A stretch of DNA of 12,088 nucleotides from Phycisphaeraceae bacterium (GTDB taxonomy: Bacteria; Planctomycetota; Phycisphaerae; Phycisphaerales; Phycisphaeraceae): contig JANQKH010000752.1 in NCBI GenBank assembly GCA_028281215.1, positions 1-12,088 on the forward strand, given 5' to 3'. The translations under genes and the position numbers were made by a program. Under the pieces are notes generated by a model. It made no database searches and was not told the origin of the DNA. It saw only the letters and a program-made list of their open reading frames with translations. Shown piece after piece: positions 1 to 7,073 of the stretch (positions are counted from its first letter, which is position 1; every line of letters begins with the position of its first letter).

Positions 1-2
1 GC

Positions 3-1538
3 GGCGCGGGCGGCTTTTCCTCCGCGGTCGGCGAGATGGGCGAAAAGGTCGGCGCTTGTGTGCAACTGGATCAGGCGCCGTTGAAATACGACGGCCTCAG
101 TTACACCGAGATATGGATCAGCGAAGCGCAGGAGCGCATGGTGCTCGCCGTGCCGCCGCAGAACATCAACAAACTTCGCGCCATGTGTGAAGCCGAGGAC
201 GTGGAGATGTGCGACCTTGGTCAGTTCGGCTGGAACAACGACGGCCCGGAAGGCCACGATCCCACCCTTGTGTTGAAGTACGGCGACACGGAAGTCGGCC
301 GACTGTCCATGCGATTGATGCACGACGGCATTCCCATGCCGACACGCGAAGCGGTGTGGGGCAGCAGCCATCAAGGGACGGATACGACACAAACCCTCGA
401 TGGCTCGATGGCTCGATCCCTTGATCCCTCCGAAGCGCTAAAAGCATTGCTCGCGCATCCGAACATCGCCAGCAAGCATTGGATCATCAAACAGTACGAC
501 CACGAAGTGCAAGGTGGCAGCGTCATCAAGCCGCTCGTCGGCTTAGCACAGGACGGCCCATCCGATGCTTCGGTCGTACGTCCAAAGTTGGGCAGTAATC
601 GTGGTGTGGCCGTCGGTTGCGGCCTCGCCCCGCATCTTGCCGAGAAGGCAACCGAATCGGGTTGGGCGACCGACGGCGATTCCTACTGGGCGACGCTCGC
701 GGCAATGGATGAAGCGGTGCGCAATGTGGTATGCGCCGGCGCCGATCCGCAGCGCATTGCCGTACTCGACAATTTCTGCTGGCCCAGTTGTGACGATCCG
801 AAACAACTGGGCGCCCTGGTCCGCGCCGCTGAGGCCTGCTATGACGGCGCGATGGCGTACCGCACACCCTTCGTCTCCGGCAAGGACAGTTTGAACAACC
901 AGTTCACCACCGAATCGGGCGACGTGATTACCATCCCACAAACGCTACTGATCACCGCGATGGGCATCGTGCCGAACGTAACTAAGTGCCGCACGATGGA
1001 CGCGAAACAGGCGGGCAATGTGCTATTGATCGTCGGTTCAACCACAGACGCCATGGGCGGTTCGCATCTGATTCAAATCCGAAATCCGAAATCCGAAATC
1101 CAAAATCAAACGATTCCACGCGTGGACCTGACCACCGGTCCGCTGCATGCGAAGGTGATCGCCGAACTGCTCACCGCCGGTCACATCGCTTCGATTCACG
1201 ATTGTTCAGACGGCGGATTGCTGGTCGCCGCAGCAGAAATGGCGTTCGCCGGCCGCGTAGGGTTAGACCTCGACCTCGAAGGCGTGCCGTCGGACAGGGC
1301 ACTAGCCCCGGCGGCCGCCTGTTTCGCTGAAACGCCGAGCCGGTATTTGCTGGAAGTGTCGCCGAGTCAACTCGACGCGGTGGTGCGTGTGTTGCGCGAC
1401 GCCGGCGTGGCGCACGGTCAAATCGGCACGTTCGCCGAGCACGATCATCTCACTGTGCGCACGCCGGATCAAGGCCGCATCATGGAAGCGTCACTGGATG
1501 AACTGCGCGAGGCGTGGATGCAGCCGTTGGATTGGTAA
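3..1538 (+). CDS. purL: Phosphoribosylformylglycinamidine synthase, synthetase subunit (PurL), C-terminal part
   Basis: FGAM synthase makes FGAM from FGAR, ATP and glutamine-derived ammonia in purine synthesis. The frame is open to the left edge, and the codons before the Met at 36 read GAGGFSSAVGE, a conserved PurL segment, so the true start lies upstream. Residues counted from the Met at 36: end of the first AIRS half (SEAQERM near 29-35, LLAHPNIASK near 138-147, YDHEVQGG near 154-161); second AIRS N-domain (GDSYWATLAAMDEAVRN near 214-230, FVSGKDSLNN near 279-288); final AIRS C-domain (LLIVGSTTDAMGGS near 330-343, IHDCSDGGLLVAAAEMAFAG near 387-406). The protein stops at residue 500 with no glutaminase domain, so a separate PurQ is expected. 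Two variable loops (near 112-131 and 346-358) are built from short DNA repeats. A terminator follows 13 bases after the stop. Confidence 0.95.
   Translation, partial: GAGGFSSAVGEMGEKVGACVQLDQAPLKYDGLSYTEIWISEAQERMVLAVPPQNINKLRAMCEAEDVEMCDLGQFGWNNDGPEGHDPTLVLKYGDTEVGRLSMRLMHDGIPMPTREAVWGSSHQGTDTTQTLDGSMARSLDPSEALKALLAHPNIASKHWIIKQYDHEVQGGSVIKPLVGLAQDGPSDASVVRPKLGSNRGVAVGCGLAPHLAEKATESGWATDGDSYWATLAAMDEAVRNVVCAGADPQRIAVLDNFCWPSCDDPKQLGALVRAAEACYDGAMAYRTPFVSGKDSLNNQFTTESGDVITIPQTLLITAMGIVPNVTKCRTMDAKQAGNVLLIVGSTTDAMGGSHLIQIRNPKSEIQNQTIPRVDLTTGPLHAKVIAELLTAGHIASIHDCSDGGLLVAAAEMAFAGRVGLDLDLEGVPSDRALAPAAACFAETPSRYLLEVSPSQLDAVVRVLRDAGVAHGQIGTFAEHDHLTVRTPDQGRIMEASLDELREAWMQPLDW
370..425. repeat. Inverted repeat plus octamer tandem repeat inside purL
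   Basis: ATCAAGGGA at 370-378 is perfectly inverted as TCCCTTGAT at 417-425. Between them CTCGATGG occurs at 396-403 and 404-411, then breaks off as CTCGAT at 412-417. The stretch stays in frame and encodes a Ser/Thr/Asp-rich loop between the PTREAVW and ALKALLAHPNIASK segments, where PurL proteins vary. Confidence 0.7.
1075..1102. repeat. In-frame AAATCCG tandem repeat inside purL
   Basis: AAATCCG stands at 1075-1081, 1082-1088 and 1089-1095, and AAATCCA at 1096-1102. Read in the purL frame it gives IRNPKSEIQNQ, directly after the GGSHLIQ segment of the last AIRS domain, in a loop that normally varies. The frame is kept and the conserved blocks on both sides are intact, so the gene should still be functional. 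Confidence 0.85.
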
Positions 1539-1551
1539 TGGATGTACCATC

Positions 1552-1590
1552 AAAAAGCCGCGCCAACTTTAGTCGACGCGGCTTCTTTTT
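1552..1590. terminator. Bidirectional intrinsic terminator after purL
   Basis: GCCGCG at 1557-1562 pairs with CGCGGC at 1577-1582, and two A-T pairs extend the stem outward. An A-run (1552-1556) lies on the left and a T-run (1586-1590) on the right, so it can end purL on the plus strand and serve the response regulator on the minus strand. Confidence 0.8.
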
Positions 1591-1788
1591 GTGGTGGCAT
1601 TTCGCCGGCTGTTCCAGATATCCCTCGACTGTATCCCCCAGACGCATCCTCCCGGATTGATCCCTCAGTTCAGCCGGCCAAAGGCCTCCCTGCCGCGTTC
1701 CGTGTCGCACGGAATTCCCTCGATGGCGGCGACGTTTCCCTCGGTTTCCCTCCGTATCCACCAGCGGCCTCCCCGAATGGGCGGCGAA
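1591..1788. other. Spacer with recurrent TCCCTC (GAGGGA) motifs
   Basis: No convincing gene lies here. The plus strand carries TCCCTC several times (near 1620, 1664, 1716, 1738 and 1747). The two short frames that cross it have no recognisable product. It is the 3' flank of both purL and the response regulator. Confidence 0.4.
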
Positions 1789-2367
1789 TCAATACACCAC
1801 GGCCGTCGCGTCTTCGATGGATTCGATGACCTGACGCACGTGGAACGGTTTCTTGAGATAACCATCGAAGCCGTTGTTGAGCAGGTGTTGAGCCTGACCG
1901 TCGGTCAGCTTGCCGCTCATGGCGATGATTTTGGTCAGTTGCAGTTCGGAGTTGCCGCGCACGAGGTTGAGCACGGTTTCGCCGTTGATGTCGCCGAGGT
2001 GCATGTCGACGAGCAACACGTGCGGTCGGAATTTTTCACACTCCACGCCGGCGGCGAATCCGTTGTGCGCGGTATGTACTTCGTAGTTGGCCTGCTCGGA
2101 AAGCACCTTTTCGAGCACTTCGACGATTTCACTTTCATCATCCACGATGAGCACGCGCGTCTTGCCGGTCTGCAAACCGTCGAGCGGAATGTTGTGCTGC
2201 TTCATGAATTTGATGAGGCTGTTGAGGGGAATGCGGCGGTCTTTGGACCCGGGAATGCGGTAACCGCGCAGTTGGCCGGAATCGAACCATTTGCTGACGG
2301 TTCGCGGAGCGACGTTACAGATTTTCGCGACTTCACCGGTGGTAAGAATGTCTTTCTGACGAGCCAT
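1789..2367 (-). CDS. Response regulator with N-terminal excisionase-type helix-turn-helix and C-terminal receiver domain
   Basis: A predicted cytoplasmic two-component regulator of 192 residues. Residues 8-60 form a MerR/excisionase-like helix-turn-helix (TTGEVAKICNVAPRTVSKW, then RIPGSKDRRIP, the usual basic wing). Residues 70-187 are a receiver domain: acidic pair D76/D77, phosphoacceptor D121 (LLVDMHL), switch residue S151 and conserved lysine K173 (LKKPF). The domain order is opposite to OmpR or NarL types. The start at 2367 is chosen because AGGAG lies 7 bases upstream; an upstream in-frame ATG at 2386-2388 lacks such a site. No histidine kinase is visible, so the partner is elsewhere. 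Targets are unknown. A palindrome and a 12-base direct repeat upstream are possible binding sites. Confidence 0.9.
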   Translation of the reverse strand: MARQKDILTTGEVAKICNVAPRTVSKWFDSGQLRGYRIPGSKDRRIPLNSLIKFMKQHNIPLDGLQTGKTRVLIVDDESEIVEVLEKVLSEQANYEVHTAHNGFAAGVECEKFRPHVLLVDMHLGDINGETVLNLVRGNSELQLTKIIAMSGKLTDGQAQHLLNNGFDGYLKKPFHVRQVIESIEDATAVVY

Positions 2368-2387
2368 GTGCTTTCTCCTGCTCTCCA

Positions 2388-2403
2388 ATCGGCCGAGGCC
2401 GAT
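2388..2403. promoter_or_regulatory. Perfect palindrome in the leader of the response regulator gene
   Basis: ATCGGCC and GGCCGAT flank a two-base centre, a 7+2+7 perfect inverted repeat. It ends 20 bases before the start codon, just upstream of the ribosome binding site, so it may be an operator or a leader hairpin. No further evidence is available. Confidence 0.4.
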
Positions 2404-2420
2404 GCCTTCCAGATAGGTTA

Positions 2421-2449
2421 AGTATCGGCTTCGGATGTAACCGAGTTAA
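2421..2449 (-). promoter_or_regulatory. Possible sigma-70 promoter of the response regulator gene
   Basis: On the minus strand TTAACT (2444-2449) and GATACT (2421-2426) are 17 bases apart, each matching four of six consensus bases. The position fits the gene starting at 2367 and puts the palindrome at 2388-2403 inside the transcript. Confidence 0.4.
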
Positions 2450-2472
2450 CCGTCATGTTCGGGACAGGAATG

Positions 2473-2508
2473 AAAATTCATCCCAAAGGGGGACAAAAAA
2501 TTCATCCC
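2473..2508. repeat. 12-base direct repeat AAAATTCATCCC, period 24
   Basis: AAAATTCATCCC occurs at 2473-2484 and again, identical, at 2497-2508. Each copy has GGGACA a few bases upstream. The pair lies 106-141 bases upstream of the response regulator start, so it may be a binding site, possibly for that regulator itself. Confidence 0.55.
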
Positions 2509-2583
2509 GATTGGCCCGACCGGAAATTATCGGTTCGGTTGACAGGTGACATGACCGGTGGACGAAGGGATTGCGCTAACACA

Positions 2584-2667
2584 TTAGCCCCGCGCTCGGC
2601 CGGGGGACAACGCAACCGTTGCCTCAAGTTTGTCGGAAGACCGTCCCCGGGCGGAGCCTGGGGCTAA
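2584..2667. repeat. REPIN-like element, copy A: two inverted hairpin repeats
   Basis: The left arm (2584-2608) and the right arm (2643-2667, reverse complement) are 25-mers that match at 21 positions, separated by 34 bases. Each begins with TTAG on its own strand. The right arm also folds on itself: CCCCGGGC at 2645-2652 pairs with GCCTGGGG at 2656-2663 around a GGA loop, with one G-T pair. The layout (short 5' tag, hairpin, then an inverted second copy) is that of REP doublets. It lies between the end of moaD and the response regulator. Confidence 0.7.
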
Positions 2668-2696
2668 AGAGATGTCCGCTATGTTGCTCGCGCGTG

Positions 2697-2942
2697 TTAA
2701 CCACCCGAAACCGGTGGGATCAGCGCGACTTCATCCGATTCCGATAACTGATGGTCCGGTTTAACGTACGTCATGTTCACCGCGACGGCGAGACTATCGC
2801 GAAATGCCGACGCTTGTGGATACCGACGGACCAGTTCATTGAGCAGGTCTTCAGCAGTGGCATCGTTCGGCAAGTCGAACGACACCTGATCTACACCCAA
2901 GCGGTCAGCCAACGATGCGAATACCAATGCTTTGATGGTCAT
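2697..2942 (-). CDS. moaD: Molybdopterin synthase sulfur carrier subunit MoaD
   Basis: An 81-residue ubiquitin-fold protein of the MoaD/ThiS family. It is predicted to carry sulfur as a C-terminal thiocarboxylate and, with MoaE, to convert cPMP to molybdopterin in the cytoplasm. The hallmarks are the IKALVFASLADRLG opening, the central segment ATAEDLLNELVRRYP, and the ending VALIPPVSGG with the essential Gly-Gly at the extreme C-terminus. Length is normal for MoaD. ThiS is less likely because of the VNMTYV and DEVALIPPVSGG pattern and the adjacent moeA. It begins 67 bases after the moeA stop on the same strand and is probably the last gene of that operon. The ribosome binding site is weak. 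No moaE is seen in the window. Confidence 0.92.
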   Translation of the reverse strand: MTIKALVFASLADRLGVDQVSFDLPNDATAEDLLNELVRRYPQASAFRDSLAVAVNMTYVKPDHQLSESDEVALIPPVSGG

Positions 2943-3009
2943 GTTGAAATCGCCTGGTTCCTAACGACGCAACACTCACAGCGTAGCGGCAATCACGCGA
3001 CGGTATCAG

Positions 3010-4320
3010 TCACAACAATGCGCCAGACACGATAGGCAAAAACGGAACACGTTTCCCGGGTTCGACCGGCTCATCGGACTGCGGCAACCGCACCCAGCCG
3101 GCGGCGTTGGCGGTGTGCATCAGGTCACCGGAGCCGTGCCATTTGACCGGCGTTGCTCTGTCCTGCTCATTCAACCGCACCGCGCGAAACAGTTGCCGCG
3201 CCGACTTAGCGACCATCACTTCGTTGACCATCACATCCCGCCACGGCAACGCACCGGACAAGCCGAGCATGCGTTGGAGCACCGGCCAGACGAACAGGTG
3301 CGCCGTCGCCAGCACGCTCACCGGATTGCCCGGCAGGCCGATCACCAGTTTGTCCTGTCCGGTGCCGCCGCCTTCGCCGGATTGCAATGCGGAGGGCGAC
3401 GCTTCAATTTCAGGTCGCGGGCCGGCGACGAACAACGGCTTGCCCGGTTGAATCGCCACGCCATGCAGGATCACGTCCAGCCCGAGTTTTTGCCACGCCC
3501 ACGGCAACAGGTCGCGCTGTCCCGCGCTGTCCCCGCCGACAGTGACCACCAAGTGCGAATGCGACAGCGCTTCGCGCGCCGCGGCGAGCGTCTGTTCCGG
3601 TTCGTCCGGCACGTGCACGTGTTCGATCAACGGCGTGCCCAGCGCCTGAAAAAACGCCGCAAGCATCGGACCGTTCGAGTTGCGAATCTGCTGACTTTCC
3701 AATGCATCGGTGGGCATGTCGAACGGTTTGACTTCATCACCCGATGTGAGCAGCGTGATGCGCGGCAATGTCGACACCTCGACTTCACCTGCGCCGACTG
3801 CCGCCGCAATGCCGACGTGCGCCGGTCCGAACATCGTTCCTGATTCCACAACAGGTTGCCCCGCCTTCGCGTCCGCCGCTTGCGGATGAATATTCTGGCC
3901 GGGTTCAATCGATTCAACGTTGAACGACACGCACTCGGCGCCGCGGTCTTCACCGACCTCGCACTGTTCGATCGGAATCACGGCGTCAAACGTCTCCGGC
4001 ACCGGTGCGCCGGTGGCGATGCGAATCACACCCGCGCGGCTGCTCAGTGATTCCCAACCGCGCTGCCCCGCCGCAACGCCGCCGGTCACGCCGTAAACAC
4101 TACCGGACACAAACTCCGCCGACCGGATGGCGAATCCGTCCATCGCCGAACGATTGAACGGCGGCTGATCGCGGTCGGCGACCAACGTCTGCCGCAATAC
4201 ACGGCCCGCCGCCGACACCAGCGAGATACGTTCAGTGGGCAATGTCGGTGCGAACGACAACACGCGTGCCAGCGCATGGTCGTAGTCCGGCAACACCGCA
4301 TGGCGTTGAGAATCAGTCAT
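3010..4320 (-). CDS. moeA: Molybdopterin molybdenumtransferase MoeA
   Basis: MoeA inserts molybdate into adenylated molybdopterin to complete the molybdenum cofactor. The 436-residue protein has the expected blocks in order: DQPPFNRSAMDGFA (51-64), ATGAPVPETFDAVIPIEQ (102-119), LLTSGDEV (190-197), the MoCF-binding segment VTVGGDSAGQRD (259-270), GVAIQPGKPLF (287-297) and IGLPGNPVSVL (327-337). The usual GGxSxGxxD motif appears as GGDSAGQRD with its final Asp kept. A Gly/Ser-rich insert of about 22 residues (near 301-323) separates KPLFVAG from KLVIGLPGNP and makes the protein a little longer than usual. The start codon overlaps the stop of the upstream PQQ-repeat gene by 8 bases (ATGACTGA), so translation is probably coupled. 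Confidence 0.95.
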   Translation of the reverse strand: MTDSQRHAVLPDYDHALARVLSFAPTLPTERISLVSAAGRVLRQTLVADRDQPPFNRSAMDGFAIRSAEFVSGSVYGVTGGVAAGQRGWESLSSRAGVIRIATGAPVPETFDAVIPIEQCEVGEDRGAECVSFNVESIEPGQNIHPQAADAKAGQPVVESGTMFGPAHVGIAAAVGAGEVEVSTLPRITLLTSGDEVKPFDMPTDALESQQIRNSNGPMLAAFFQALGTPLIEHVHVPDEPEQTLAAAREALSHSHLVVTVGGDSAGQRDLLPWAWQKLGLDVILHGVAIQPGKPLFVAGPRPEIEASPSALQSGEGGGTGQDKLVIGLPGNPVSVLATAHLFVWPVLQRMLGLSGALPWRDVMVNEVMVAKSARQLFRAVRLNEQDRATPVKWHGSGDLMHTANAAGWVRLPQSDEPVEPGKRVPFLPIVSGALL

Positions 4321-4642
4321 GGTTCATATTGCTTTCGTTTGCCTGACTCGGCGGCCGCTTCGGCGTTTGCACACTGACGCCTGCGATCGACATGAACACG
4401 TCGCCATGTCCCAACCCGGGCAGGTTGTTTTGCCAGAGGATGCGACCCGTCGCGGCGTCGAGCGCGAACACGTGCCCGCTGCAACCGGCGTAAACCACGT
4501 CGTCTTTGTCGATCACGCGCACGTCCGACCCGGTGGTGGCACGGAAGAAGCCTTCCATCAGCCGTGTGCGCCAAAGTTCATCACCCGTGTTCGGATCGAT
4601 CGCCGAGACATGGCCGTTGGTTCCGATGTAAAGCCAGGGCAT
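4313..4642 (-). CDS. Small PQQ-type beta-propeller repeat protein
   Basis: A 109-residue protein with two PQQ-like (BamB-type) blade repeats: WLYIGTNGHVSAIDPNTGDELW (residues 3-24) and VVYAGCSGHVFALDAATGRILW (49-70). A full propeller needs about seven or eight blades, so this must oligomerise, act as a fragment, or do something else. No signal peptide or membrane segment is seen. The ATG at 4642 is chosen because GGAG lies 8 bases upstream; the longer frame would start at a TTG at 4687 without a good site. Its stop overlaps the moeA start by 8 bases. The role is unknown. The operon position suggests a link with molybdenum cofactor synthesis, but that is inference. Confidence 0.75.
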   Translation of the reverse strand: MPWLYIGTNGHVSAIDPNTGDELWRTRLMEGFFRATTGSDVRVIDKDDVVYAGCSGHVFALDAATGRILWQNNLPGLGHGDVFMSIAGVSVQTPKRPPSQANESNMNHD

Positions 4643-4755
4643 GGGTTCAACTCCGTTTGCGGCGTTTGCGTGGTTTGCTGTGTGCAAGTTGGCATCGTAT
4701 CAAATCCTAACGCGCCATCGTTGCCGCGCGCCGCCGCGCCACCTACACTCCACAC

Positions 4756-5448
4756 ATGATTCGAGCCATCGTCTTTGATTTCGACGGCATTATTGCCGAC
4801 ACTGAACCGCTGCACTATGAAGCATTCCTGCGAATCGTGAAGCGCAATTTTGATATCAGTTTCAGCTACGACGATTACCTGCGCGATTACGTGGGCTTTG
4901 ATGATCGCGATGGGTTCCGCGCGATGGTCGAATCAAATGCATCAAAGCAAACCACAACCACGCTCGACACCCCAATGCTCGTCAGTATGATCGCCGACAA
5001 GGCGCGCGAATTCGAAGCGATCGTCGCCGAGGGCGTCACTCCCATCGCCGGCGTGCTCGACTTCGTTCCGCAAGCGAAGGCGGCGATGCCGATCGCGATC
5101 GCCAGCGGCGCTTGCCGCGCGGACATTGATGTCATTCTCCAAGCGTTGAACCAAACCGACACCTTCACCGACATCGTTTCGGCCGACGACGTAGCAAGAT
5201 CGAAGCCCGATCCGGAGACCTACCGCCAAGCCGTCGCCCTGCTGGCCAAGCGACTGCCCGATCTGCAACCATCACACTGCGTGGCGATTGAAGACACCGC
5301 CGGCGGCATCGAATCGGCCCGCGCCGCCGGCCTGCACGTCCTGGGCATGACCACCACCACCCAAGCCATCGCCCTCCACCGCGCCCACCGCGTCATCCAA
5401 AACTTTGAAGGCTTGACCGTCGAGCAGTTACAACAGTGGTTCGGTTGA
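4756..5448 (+). CDS. HAD-superfamily hydrolase, beta-phosphoglucomutase / phosphoglycolate phosphatase-like
   Basis: A 230-residue cytoplasmic enzyme of HAD subfamily I. Visible motifs: the nucleophile motif VFDFDGIIADTEPLH with D8 and D10; a helical cap (about 15-95); motif II IASGAC with S117; motif III RSKPDPETY with K150; motif IV VAIEDTAGGIESARAAG with E179/D180. The DTEPLH opening and AGGIESARAAG are typical of the beta-phosphoglucomutase/CbbY/GPH group, which acts on small sugar phosphates or phosphoglycolate. The substrate cannot be read from sequence. The gene is divergent from the PQQ/moeA/moaD operon with 113 bases between starts. The ribosome binding site is poor. No clear terminator follows. 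Confidence 0.9.
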   Translation: MIRAIVFDFDGIIADTEPLHYEAFLRIVKRNFDISFSYDDYLRDYVGFDDRDGFRAMVESNASKQTTTTLDTPMLVSMIADKAREFEAIVAEGVTPIAGVLDFVPQAKAAMPIAIASGACRADIDVILQALNQTDTFTDIVSADDVARSKPDPETYRQAVALLAKRLPDLQPSHCVAIEDTAGGIESARAAGLHVLGMTTTTQAIALHRAHRVIQNFEGLTVEQLQQWFG

Positions 5449-5482
5449 TCCGATCACAGGTAACCATTTTCTTTTGCCGATA

Positions 5483-5636
5483 GGAACACCGAGGTCGCGA
5501 GAGAGGATGTGAGAGCACCAAGGTCGGTTTAGGGGGTGAGCATCATGTGGAATCAACGAGGCTGAGCGCGCCTGGAACCAATCCCTTAATTCGCTTCCTC
5601 ACCAATCTCCTATAAACTCGGTGCCCTCGGTGTTCC
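5483..5636. repeat. Spacer bounded by a 12-base inverted repeat
   Basis: GGAACACCGAGG at 5483-5494 is perfectly inverted as CCTCGGTGTTCC at 5625-5636. Next to each, a second degenerate unit appears (GAGCACCAAGG on the left, CTCGGTGCC on the right). The 130 bases between them have no evident gene. A TATAAA at 5611-5616 might be a -10 box for the next gene, but no good -35 is at the right distance. Confidence 0.6.
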
Positions 5637-5670
5637 GAAAAGTAGAGAAAGCAAACCCACGGACGGAATA

Positions 5671-7071
5671 ATGAACGACGCACCCCTCATGCTCAGTGTC
5701 AGCGGCTTGCGTGGCTTGATTGGCCAATCGCTGACACCCGAAGTCGCCACGCGCTATGGCGCGGCCGTCGGTTCCTGGTTCAATGCACACCAACAAGGCG
5801 CGGCCGCACACGTCGTCGTCGGCCGCGACAGCCGACCGTCCGGGCAGATGATCGAACTTGCTGTCACCGCCGGCCTGATCAGTGTCGGCTGCCGCGTCAC
5901 CCGCGTTGGCATTGTCACCACGCCGGGCGTCGCCATCATGGTCGAACACCTGCAAGCCGACGGCGGCATTGTCATCACCGCCAGTCACAACCCCATCATC
6001 TGGAACGGCATCAAAACCCTGCGACACGACGGCGTCGCCCCACCGCCCGACCAGGCCCAACAGATCATCGATCGTTTCCAGAACAACGATGTGCACTTCG
6101 CCGACGTGGAATCGCTTCAGCCCGCGGCGTCCGATGACACCGCCTGCCGCGTGCATGTCGATCGCGTGTTGCCGCACGTCGATGTCGGTGTGATTCGCGC
6201 GGCGAAACTCAAAGTCGTCGTCGACAGCGTGCAAGGCGCCGGCGGACCGGAAGCGAAACTGCTGCTCGATGAACTGGGTGTTGAACTGGTCCACCTTTGG
6301 GGCGAGCCGACCGGCCTGTTTCCGCACACGCCGGAACCGATCAAAGAAAACCTGACCGCCCTGGCTGACGCCACGCGCGAACACGGCGCAGACTTCGGCT
6401 GCGCACAAGACCCCGACGCCGACCGCCTTGCCATCGTTGACGAACAAGGCAACTACATTGGCGAGGAATACACCCTCGCCCTGTGCGTCAAACACCTGCT
6501 CGAACAAACGAGCGACGGCGCGAAAGGCGCGACACTCGCCGCCAACCTTTCCACCAGCCGAATGATCGACGACCTGGCCGAACAATACGGCGCGAGGGTC
6601 ATCCGCACGCCCGTCGGTGAAGCCAACGTCGCCGCCGCCATGCGCGAACACGAAGCCATCGTTGGAGGCGAAGGCAATGGCGGCATCATCTGGCCCAAAG
6701 TCATCCACGTCCGCGACAGCCTCGTCGGCATGGCGCTCATCCTCGAAATGCTCGCCAAACGAAAGCAACCGCTCAGCACCATCGCCGGCGAAATTCCAAC
6801 CTACGCCATCGTGAAAGAAAAAGTCGACGTTGACGAAGCCTTGCTCACACGCATGAACGACGCGCTGTCAAACGCCTTCGCCAACGAAACGCTGAACACC
6901 GCCGATGGCGTGCGCATCGACTGGCCGAACCGATGGGTCCACGTCCGCGCCAGCAACACCGAACCCATCATCCGCCTGATCGCCGAAGCACCCGATTTCG
7001 ATGGCGCCCACGCGCTGATTCAGCAGGTGCGTGATGCGCTGGGGTTGAACCAACCTAGCGCAGCGGTGTGA
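5671..7071 (+). CDS. glmM: Phosphoglucosamine mutase / phosphomannomutase family protein (GlmM-like)
   Basis: An alpha-D-phosphohexomutase of 466 residues, likely interconverting glucosamine-6-P and glucosamine-1-P for cell-envelope precursors. All four active-site regions are present: the phosphoserine loop ITASHNPIIWNG (catalytic S105), the metal loop QDPDADR (246-252), the sugar loop GGEGNGGI (332-339) and the phosphate loop RASNTEPIIR (426-435). The N-terminus reads SVSGLRG where many relatives have GTSGIRG. Phosphomannomutase or phosphoglucomutase activity cannot be excluded, so the gene symbol is tentative. Length is normal. The stop is only two bases from that of the convergent WD40-like gene, with no terminator between them. 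Confidence 0.88.
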   Translation: MNDAPLMLSVSGLRGLIGQSLTPEVATRYGAAVGSWFNAHQQGAAAHVVVGRDSRPSGQMIELAVTAGLISVGCRVTRVGIVTTPGVAIMVEHLQADGGIVITASHNPIIWNGIKTLRHDGVAPPPDQAQQIIDRFQNNDVHFADVESLQPAASDDTACRVHVDRVLPHVDVGVIRAAKLKVVVDSVQGAGGPEAKLLLDELGVELVHLWGEPTGLFPHTPEPIKENLTALADATREHGADFGCAQDPDADRLAIVDEQGNYIGEEYTLALCVKHLLEQTSDGAKGATLAANLSTSRMIDDLAEQYGARVIRTPVGEANVAAAMREHEAIVGGEGNGGIIWPKVIHVRDSLVGMALILEMLAKRKQPLSTIAGEIPTYAIVKEKVDVDEALLTRMNDALSNAFANETLNTADGVRIDWPNRWVHVRASNTEPIIRLIAEAPDFDGAHALIQQVRDALGLNQPSAAV

Positions 7072-7073
7072 AT

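Noticed and set aside
1591..2421. 276-codon open frame on the plus strand
   Set aside because: It lies opposite the response regulator, whose domains and catalytic residues are clear; the plus-strand product has no recognisable motif.
2455..2667. 70-codon open frame on the plus strand
   Set aside because: It runs through the direct repeat and both arms of the REPIN-like element and has no recognisable product.
3115..3843. 242-codon open frame on the plus strand
   Set aside because: Antisense to moeA; Arg/Gln/His-rich with no domain, typical of a shadow frame.
5599..6768. 389-codon open frame on the minus strand
   Set aside because: It is antisense to the glmM-like gene and reads as Asp/Gly/Val/Phe-rich shadow sequence, caused by GC-rich codon use on the coding strand.
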